In this document: positions 1 through 4,514 of the stretch, piece after piece
Layout of the letters: each line of letters opens with the position of its first letter
How positions within the stretch are numbered: the first letter of the stretch is position 1
NCBI GenBank assembly: GCA_027083485.1
Contig: JALWOO010000290.1
Coordinates: 1-6,416 of the forward strand
Length of the DNA: 6,416 nucleotides
Direction: 5' to 3'
DNA from: Amylibacter sp.
GTDB taxonomy: Bacteria > Pseudomonadota > Alphaproteobacteria > Rhodobacterales > Rhodobacteraceae
The notes under the pieces: model-generated
The model's database searches: none
Seen by the model: the letters and a program-made list of their open reading frames with translations, nothing else
Told to the model about the DNA's origin: nothing
Made by a program: the position numbers and the translations under genes

Positions 1-476
1 AGCTCCAGTGCCGCGCGTTTGCCCGATTGAAAACGTTTGCGACCGGTGATCCAGCGGTCAAAGCCGCTCAGCGCCTGCGCCAAAGGCGCGGTTTTGCGCA
101 AGCCGCAGCAGGCATCCGGCAAGGTCATGTGCAGGCGCCCGAAAGGATCCTGTTTTTGCAGTTCAGCCGGATCGGGGCGGATCACCCGCACATCGCGCAG
201 GCCCAGTTTGGCGCAAAGGTTGCGTTGATACTCAAGGGTCTCGGCAAACAGCATCTGCGTGTCGATGAACAGCACCGGAAGCGTCGGTTGCAGGCGGGAA
301 ATCATGTGCAGCAAAACCACGGATTCCGCCCCAAAGGACGACACCAGCGCCATCCGCCCCAGCAAGGGATCGGCCAAAGCGGCACGCAGCACCGGCCCCG
401 CCGCATGGTGACGATAGCGCCGGTTCAAATGGGCGGCCCGTTCTTTTAAGGGCGGCAAAGGCGTTTCAAAAGGCAT
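1..476 (-). CDS. cysH: Adenylyl-sulfate (APS) reductase CysH, 3' end cut by window edge
   Basis: Reduces activated sulfate (APS or PAPS) to sulfite in cytoplasmic assimilatory sulfate reduction. 158 complete codons are visible from the ATG at 476; the C-terminal part lies outside. The PP-loop-type nucleotide site is SSFGAESVVLL (residues 46-56), followed by VLFIDTQMLFAETLEY (68-83), typical of the PAPS reductase family. DACCGLRKTAPL (121-132) holds an adjacent Cys pair (C123-C124). That pair, with a second one expected beyond the window, ligates a [4Fe-4S] cluster in APS-type enzymes and is absent from E. coli-type PAPS reductase, so APS is the likelier substrate. WITGRKRFQSGKRA (142-155) is the conserved substrate-binding stretch. 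The start is supported by GGAG inside the last codons of cysI, 7 nt upstream. It begins 4 nt after the cysI stop, so it is co-transcribed. The family is certain; the substrate is inferred from C123-C124. Confidence 0.95.
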   Translation of the reverse strand, partial: MPFETPLPPLKERAAHLNRRYRHHAAGPVLRAALADPLLGRMALVSSFGAESVVLLHMISRLQPTLPVLFIDTQMLFAETLEYQRNLCAKLGLRDVRVIRPDPAELQKQDPFGRLHMTLPDACCGLRKTAPLAQALSGFDRWITGRKRFQSGKRAALE

Positions 477-480
477 CTGC

Positions 481-2139
481 TTACTCCGCCGCCATTTGCG
501 CATTCGGGTAAAGCGCGGCCTTGAAAGGCGCGCTGCCCAATCGGCGATAGGTTTGCACAAAGGTTTCCCCGGGTGCTGCGCGCAGCGACAGATAGGCTTC
601 GATCAACCGGTCTATGGCGGGAATGATCTGGTCATAGGAAAACCCCGGTCCCGCGCGTTCGCCTATGGCCGCCGTTGTGCCGGCCTCTCCGCCAAGGGTG
701 ATTTGATAGCTTTCCTTGCCGGATTTTTCCAAACCCAGAATGCCGATATGCCCCAGATGATGATGCCCGCAAGCATTGATACAGCCGGAAATCTTGATCC
801 TGAGCGCGCCGATTTCCCGTTCGCGGGCTTGCAAATGGGTGGCGATTTGCTGGGCAACCGGAATGGATCGTGCCGTGGCCAGAGCGCAATAATCCATCCC
901 CGGGCAGGCGATGATATCAGAGGCCAACCCCACATTGGCCGTGGCCAGCCCGACCGTGCGCAACCCGTCATAAACCGCCGCCAGATCGGATTTATGCACA
1001 TGCGGCAGGATTACATTCTGTTCATGGCTGATGCGCAATTCGTCATGGCTATAGCGTTCCGCCAAATCCGCCAGTAACCGCATTTGCACGGCACTGGCAT
1101 CACCCGGTGTCTGTCCATGGGCCTTGAGCGAAACCGTCACAATCGCATAATCCGGCGCGCGATGCGGGGCAAGGTTGGTATCGGTGAAAGACCGAAACCC
1201 CGGATCGGCCTTGCGCCGGCGCTGGTAATTCCCGATGGGGGCGCTGACAAAAGCAGAGGGCGTAAAGCCGGCCTTGATCTGCCGGAACAACGCCCGATCT
1301 GCACCGGAAAACAAAGCCCGCTGCTGGACAAAACGCGCCTCGACCTTGGCGCGCACAGCGTCCAACCCGTGTTCATGCACAGCAAACTTGATCCGCGCCT
1401 TGTACTTGTTGTCCCGCCGTCCAAGGGTGTTGAACACCTGCAAAATCGATTCAACATAGGACAGCAAATCGGCCTCTGGCAAAAAGGCACGCAATTCCTT
1501 GCCCAGCATCGGCGTGCGCCCCAATCCGCCGCCAACCAGAACCCGATACCCGAGCGCGCCGCCTTGGCGGATGATTTGCAAGCCCACATCATGGGCCTGT
1601 AATACCGCCCGATCAACCGCAGCACCGCTGACCGCCAGTTTGAACTTGCGCCCGAGAAAGGCAAATTCCGGATGGTCCGTTGACCACTGGCGCAGCAATT
1701 CGGCGCTGGCCCGGGGATCGGCAATTTCATCCGCCGCAGCACCGGCAAAATGATCCGCCGTCACGTTGCGCACGCAATTGCCGGAGGTCTGGATTGCATG
1801 CATATCCACCTCTGCCAAAGCATCCAGCATATCGGGAATATCGGTGAGCGCAGGCCAGTTGAACTGAATATTCTGGCGGGTGGTAAAATGGCCATAGCCC
1901 TTGTCCCAGCGCTCTGAAATCTCTGCCAGCTTGCGCATTTTGGCGCTGTTCAGGGTACCATAGGGGATCGCCACGCGCAGCATATAGGCATGCAGTTGCA
2001 GATAAACACCGTTCATCAGACGCAGGGGTTTAAATTCCTCCTCTGTCAGAGCGCCACGGATACGGCGTGCAACCTGATCGCGGAATTGTTGCGTGCGCTG
2101 CGTGATGAACGCGCGGTCAAAATCGGAATAGTCATACAT
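481..2139 (-). CDS. cysI: Sulfite/nitrite reductase, siroheme and [4Fe-4S] hemoprotein (CysI)
   Basis: Six-electron reduction of sulfite to sulfide in the cytoplasm; relatives are often named nitrite/sulfite reductase, but the cysH neighbour argues for sulfite. 552 residues, close to the usual length of this family. Seen in order: an N-terminal ferredoxin-like half with FKPLRLMNGVYLQLHAYMLR (from about residue 36), FTTRQNIQFNW (85-95), TSGNCVRNV (118-126), GGGLGRTP (203-210), HEQNVILP (372-379), then the cluster/siroheme cysteines CPGMDYC (C412, C418) and CINAC (C453, C457), the expected C-X5-C...C-X3-C set. The start at MYDYSDFD is chosen because homology begins there and GAGG lies 6 nt upstream; an in-frame extension of 59 residues is arginine-rich and overlaps the upstream gene. 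It overlaps the DUF2849 gene by 8 nt. No CysJ-type flavoprotein is visible in the window, so the electron donor is unknown here, perhaps ferredoxin. Confidence 0.95.
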   Translation of the reverse strand: MYDYSDFDRAFITQRTQQFRDQVARRIRGALTEEEFKPLRLMNGVYLQLHAYMLRVAIPYGTLNSAKMRKLAEISERWDKGYGHFTTRQNIQFNWPALTDIPDMLDALAEVDMHAIQTSGNCVRNVTADHFAGAAADEIADPRASAELLRQWSTDHPEFAFLGRKFKLAVSGAAVDRAVLQAHDVGLQIIRQGGALGYRVLVGGGLGRTPMLGKELRAFLPEADLLSYVESILQVFNTLGRRDNKYKARIKFAVHEHGLDAVRAKVEARFVQQRALFSGADRALFRQIKAGFTPSAFVSAPIGNYQRRRKADPGFRSFTDTNLAPHRAPDYAIVTVSLKAHGQTPGDASAVQMRLLADLAERYSHDELRISHEQNVILPHVHKSDLAAVYDGLRTVGLATANVGLASDIIACPGMDYCALATARSIPVAQQIATHLQAREREIGALRIKISGCINACGHHHLGHIGILGLEKSGKESYQITLGGEAGTTAAIGERAGPGFSYDQIIPAIDRLIEAYLSLRAAPGETFVQTYRRLGSAPFKAALYPNAQMAAE

Positions 2140-2416
2140 GGCGGGCCTCATGCTGTTTGCCGTGGGGGTAATTCGACGGGCCAAGGCTGCGGAAAACCTC
2201 GCGAAAATGCAGCGGGCGCGGTTGTCCCTGCGGCGATTGTGCCGGTGCCAGATAAGCCCCGACGGCAATATAATCCGCCGCCCCCAAGGCCGCCTGCGCC
2301 TGTGCGTCGCTATCAAACAGAAGCGCCCGAGCCGGATTTTCGGACCAGTCCTGACCGGTCCAGTAAATCACCACGCCACGGGTCAGATGATTGGCAGTTA
2401 GTATCTGGAAACACAT
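2132..2416 (-). CDS. DUF2849 family protein, probable accessory of sulfite reductase
   Basis: A 94-residue soluble protein recognised as DUF2849 by its opening (ILTANHLTRGVVIYWT, 5-20), central alanine-rich helix (AQAQAALGAADYI, 38-50) and conserved C-terminal block HFREVFRSLGPSNYPHGKQ (70-88). No signal peptide or membrane segment is seen. The only cysteine is C2, so it is unlikely to carry its own iron-sulfur cluster. The start is the ATG at 2416: GAGGAG stands 8 nt upstream, and the family's usual N-terminus begins here rather than at the in-frame start 22 codons earlier. The stop overlaps the cysI start (ATGTATGA). From memory, DUF2849 genes sit next to CysJ-less cysI genes in many alpha- and betaproteobacteria, and mutant-fitness studies tied them to sulfite reduction. 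An accessory or electron-transfer role is therefore inferred; the biochemistry is not shown by the sequence. Confidence 0.88.
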   Translation of the reverse strand: MCFQILTANHLTRGVVIYWTGQDWSENPARALLFDSDAQAQAALGAADYIAVGAYLAPAQSPQGQPRPLHFREVFRSLGPSNYPHGKQHEARHV

Positions 2417-2553
2417 GTTCTTGACTCCTCGTTGCTGTCTGTAATAGAACATTATTCCGAAACAATGGCTATATATGCGCAAAAACTAGAATTATCGTCC
2501 GGTATATTCGCAGATGGTCAGTAAAAAGTTCCATAACGTAGAGGGCGGAGATT
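2417..2553. promoter_or_regulatory. Divergent promoter/operator region between the cys operon and the AsnC-type regulator
   Basis: This 137-bp gap is AT-rich (especially 2441-2530) compared with the flanking genes and must hold promoters for both directions. A minus-strand AATAAT (2456-2451) could be a -10 element for the cys operon, but no good -35 lies at 16-18 nt, as is common for activator-dependent promoters. An imperfect inverted repeat, GAAT at 2489-2492 with ATTC at 2506-2509 (21 bp overall, AT-rich arms), and a shorter GAACATTATTC (2447-2457) overlapping that -10 are candidate sites for the adjacent Lrp/AsnC-family protein. GAGGG at 2541-2545 is the ribosome binding site for the regulator, 8 nt before its ATG. 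That promoters lie here is near certain; the individual elements are weak guesses. Confidence 0.5.
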
Positions 2554-3015
2554 ATGACAGACCAACTCGATGCACTGGACCGGAAAATCCTTGCAGAGCT
2601 ACAGGCGGATGCGGGGCAGTCGCTTGATGAAATTGCCCGCAAAGTCGCCTCTTCCAAAACGCCGGTCTGGAACCGGATTCGCAAACTGCGCAAGGCCGGT
2701 GTGATCGAACAGCAGACGGTTTTGCTGAATCCGGAAAAGCTGGGCCTTGAGGCCTGCTTTTTTGTCTTGGTGCGCACGTCTGAGCATGACAGCGATTGGC
2801 AAGCCCGCTTTTTGAAAACCCTGCGCGCCCGTCCCGAGGTGCTGGAAGCACACCGATTGGCCGGTGATATTGACTATATCCTCAAGGTGCGGGTCAAAAA
2901 TGCGCGCGCCTATGACATATTCTATCAGGCGCTGATTGCCGAGGTGAAAATCTTCAACGTCACAGCTCTGTTGTCGATGGAAGAAATCAAATCCACAACG
3001 GTGCTGCCCTTATAA
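2554..3015 (+). CDS. Lrp/AsnC family transcriptional regulator
   Basis: A 153-residue DNA-binding protein of the feast/famine (Lrp/AsnC) family, usual length. The N-terminus LDALDRKILAELQ (5-17) and the helix-turn-helix DEIARKVASSKTPVWNRIRK (25-44) ending in LRKAGVI (45-51) are classic AsnC-type. The C-terminal RAM ligand/oligomerisation domain covers about 67-147 and includes RLAGDIDYILKVRV (101-114), matching the GDYDYLL-type turn of Lrp. The gene is divergent from the DUF2849-cysI-cysH operon across 137 bp, so control of that operon and of itself is the natural inference. The effector cannot be read from sequence; a sulfur metabolite or amino acid would fit. The start is supported by GAGGG 8 nt upstream. 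Transcription ends in the large hairpin that begins directly after the TAA. Confidence 0.95.
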   Translation: MTDQLDALDRKILAELQADAGQSLDEIARKVASSKTPVWNRIRKLRKAGVIEQQTVLLNPEKLGLEACFFVLVRTSEHDSDWQARFLKTLRARPEVLEAHRLAGDIDYILKVRVKNARAYDIFYQALIAEVKIFNVTALLSMEEIKSTTVLPL

Positions 3016-3096
3016 TTTCGAATTCGCCCAAATATCCCCGCCGGAGGCAAGAAAACTTTTATGCCTCCGGCGGGGATATTTAAAACGAATTCGAAA
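3016..3096. terminator. Long two-tier inverted repeat, probable bidirectional terminator
   Basis: A perfect 20-bp inverted repeat (arms 3030-3049 and 3062-3081, core CCCCGCCGGAGGC / GCCTCCGGCGGGG) encloses a 12-nt A/T-rich loop. Outside it, after short unpaired spacers (CCC at 3027-3029, AAAA at 3082-3085), is a second perfect 11-bp repeat (TTTCGAATTCG 3016-3026 with CGAATTCGAAA 3086-3096). It begins immediately after the regulator stop and ends 11 bp before the stop of the convergent DUF455 gene, the expected place for a terminator shared by both strands. The downstream U-run is only ATATTT within the stem edge. I recall the GCCTCCGGCGGGGATATTT core as a common gene-end element in Rhodobacteraceae genomes. 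That it forms a hairpin is plain; termination is inferred. Confidence 0.88.
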
Positions 3097-3107
3097 TGAA
3101 CAGAAGG

Positions 3108-3920
3108 TTAATCCTCTTTCACCATCGGCCAATAGAAATCCAGCGGGATGCCGGCTTCGGCGCGTTTTTCGTCGTTGAAGGGGGGCTTGAGGCCACCGGG
3201 GAAATACTGTCTTACGAGGCGGTGGAATTCTTCTTTGGGGTCAAGGTCATGGCGACCGCACAGGAAGTGGAACCATTTCGAACCATAGGCCACATGGCCG
3301 ACTTCCTCGCTATAGATCAGTTCCAGCGTCTTGACGGTTTCTTTCTGGCCGGTGCTTTGGAACATTTTGATCATGCCGGGGGTGACATCGAGGCCGCGGG
3401 CTTCAAGTACCATGGGTACAATGGCAAGGCGGCCAAGGAAATCTTCGGCGGTGTCCCGGGCGGCGCGCCACATGCCGGCGTGGGCGTCAAGGGCACCGTA
3501 ATGGGCCCCCATTGCTTGCAGGCGTTCGTTTAGCAGGGTGAAATGTTTGGCCTCTTCGGAGGCGGATTTCACCCAGTCGTCGACAAATCCCAGCGGCATT
3601 TTGATATGGGCAAAGCGCGGGATGATGTCCCAATGCAGATCAACCGCGTTCAGTTCAATGTGGGCGATGGCGTGCAGCAGGGCGATGCGGCCTTTTTCGG
3701 TGCCCGGACGGCGGCGCGGGACCTGATTGGGGGGCAGCAGGCGCGGCAAATCCGGGCGCGCGGGAAAGGCGGGCGGGGTGGCTGTGCCGATGGGCATGGG
3801 GCTGCCTGCGTCGCGCGCGGCAAACCATTGTGCGGCCAGGCGGGCGGATTTTGCGGTTTTTTCGACCGGGTCCGCAGTTTGCAGGATATCTACGGCCAGT
3901 TCACACAGGGTTTTGCTCAT
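3108..3920 (-). CDS. DUF455 family ferritin-like protein, putative diiron protein
   Basis: 270 residues, cytoplasmic, no signal peptide or membrane segment. It is recognised as DUF455 of the ferritin-like superfamily from HAIAHIELNAVDLHWD (83-98), SASEEAKHF (119-127), VLEARGLDVTPGM (171-183) and YSEEVGHVAYG (203-213). Candidate metal ligands fit a four-helix-bundle diiron site: E89, E123 with H126 (ExxH), E173, and E206 with H209 (ExxH). A proline-rich linker (about 49-73) precedes the bundle, as in relatives. The family has no firmly established reaction; distant relatives in the superfamily include the tRNA hydroxylase MiaE and ferritins, so an oxygen- or iron-handling function is only inference. 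The ATG overlaps the bcp stop (ATGA), and no clear ribosome binding site of its own is seen, suggesting translational coupling to bcp. Confidence 0.9.
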   Translation of the reverse strand: MSKTLCELAVDILQTADPVEKTAKSARLAAQWFAARDAGSPMPIGTATPPAFPARPDLPRLLPPNQVPRRRPGTEKGRIALLHAIAHIELNAVDLHWDIIPRFAHIKMPLGFVDDWVKSASEEAKHFTLLNERLQAMGAHYGALDAHAGMWRAARDTAEDFLGRLAIVPMVLEARGLDVTPGMIKMFQSTGQKETVKTLELIYSEEVGHVAYGSKWFHFLCGRHDLDPKEEFHRLVRQYFPGGLKPPFNDEKRAEAGIPLDFYWPMVKED

Positions 3921-4387
3921 AGGGCGCGCGCTTGTTCCAGAACGGCGTTCACATGGTCAGGGACTTTGACCTTGGGCCAGATGTGGCGCAGGATGCCGGT
4001 GCTATCGACCAGAAAGGTGCTGCGGGTGATGCCCATGAAGGTTTTGCCGTACATTTTCTTTTCGCCCCAAACGCCCATGCGTTCGCAAAAGTCGCTGTTT
4101 TCATCAGACAGCAGTCCGATAGTCAGGTCATGTTTGGCGATGAATTTGGCGTGGGATTTTACGCTGTCTTTGCTGACGCCCAAAATCTGTATGCCAAGCT
4201 TGTCAAATTCGGGGCGCATTGCGCTGAATTCGCCGGCTTCGCGGGTGCAGCCCGGCGTGTTGTCGCGGGGATAAAAGAACAGCACCAGCGGTTTTCCAGT
4301 TAAATCTTCGGAACTAACGGTTTTTTCGCCCTCGGGGGTGATGCAGGGCAGGGTGAAACTCGGCAAGATTTTTCCTATTTCGGGCAT
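3917..4387 (-). CDS. bcp: Thioredoxin-dependent thiol peroxidase (Bcp/PrxQ peroxiredoxin)
   Basis: Reduces hydrogen peroxide and organic hydroperoxides in the cytoplasm using thioredoxin-type reductants. 156 residues, the normal Bcp length. The thioredoxin fold carries LVLFFYPRDNTPGCTREAGEF (within 34-54), with peroxidatic C47 in the PxxxTPGCT motif (P40, T44, C47) and the conserved arginine R122 in ITRSTFLVD (120-128). The resolving cysteine found five residues later in E. coli Bcp is replaced by G52. Other cysteines are C15 and C101, so it is either 1-Cys or uses another partner. The ATG at 4387 is chosen over an in-frame GTG at 4423 because family homology begins at MPEIGKILPSF and AAAGGA stands 10 nt upstream. 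It is the first gene of a pair with DUF455 (4-nt overlap) and is divergent from the AsmA-like gene. Confidence 0.94.
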   Translation of the reverse strand: MPEIGKILPSFTLPCITPEGEKTVSSEDLTGKPLVLFFYPRDNTPGCTREAGEFSAMRPEFDKLGIQILGVSKDSVKSHAKFIAKHDLTIGLLSDENSDFCERMGVWGEKKMYGKTFMGITRSTFLVDSTGILRHIWPKVKVPDHVNAVLEQARAL

Positions 4388-4510
4388 ATTCGGCGTATCC
4401 TTTAAGAACCGGAGGGGTTTCACGGGTTTGATATTGGCAATTTACCTGTCGAAAGCCTAAATGGAAAGGGAGCAGGGCCGAATGGCCAAACCGCAATACA
4501 GGAGTGGTTT
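4388..4510. promoter_or_regulatory. Divergent intergenic region, bcp / AsmA-like gene
   Basis: A 123-bp gap that must carry promoters for bcp (minus) and the AsmA-like gene (plus). The best plus-strand sigma70-like pair is TTGGCA (4434-4439), a 17-bp spacer, then CTAAAT (4457-4462): a good -35 and a poor -10. No convincing minus-strand promoter was found. AGGAG at 4500-4504 is the ribosome binding site, 6 nt before the TTG start of the plus-strand gene. No OxyR-like or other recognisable operator is seen. Confidence 0.4.
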
Positions 4511-4514
4511 TTGA
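4461..4514 (+). other. Possible short leader ORF, or misframed N-terminus, of the AsmA-like gene
   Basis: ATG at 4461 opens 17 codons (MEREQGRMAKPQYRSGF) ending at TGA 4512-4514. An internal ATG at 4482 has AAAGGGAG 9 nt upstream and would give only 10 residues. The stop overlaps the TTG start of the AsmA-like gene (TTGA). The reading crosses a run of five T (4508-4512); a -1 shift there joins the basic peptide directly to LIWTRHFLVG, which would make a sensible positively charged cytoplasmic tail before the membrane segment. It may be a coupled leader, a slippage site, a single-base sequence error, or chance. If the promoter proposed at 4434-4462 is right, the ATG at 4461 would not be transcribed. 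Confidence 0.25.

Noticed and set aside
27..449. A 140-codon plus-strand open frame over cysH
   Set aside because: No recognisable protein, whereas the minus strand reads as an unmistakable CysH throughout.
2140..2316. N-terminal 59-residue extension of cysI
   Set aside because: Arginine-rich, overlaps the DUF2849 coding sequence almost entirely, and CysI family homology begins at the ATG at 2139, which has its own GAGG site.
2421..2449. TTGACT as a plus-strand -35 box for the regulator
   Set aside because: No acceptable -10 lies 16-18 bp downstream, and it falls in the leader of the DUF2849 gene; treated as chance.
2468..2478. GCTATATATGC near-palindrome in the divergent region
   Set aside because: A simple TA-run flanked by GC; too short and low in information to call an operator.
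3543..4274. A 243-codon plus-strand open frame spanning DUF455 and bcp
   Set aside because: It crosses the junction of two well-supported minus-strand genes and contains no family motif.
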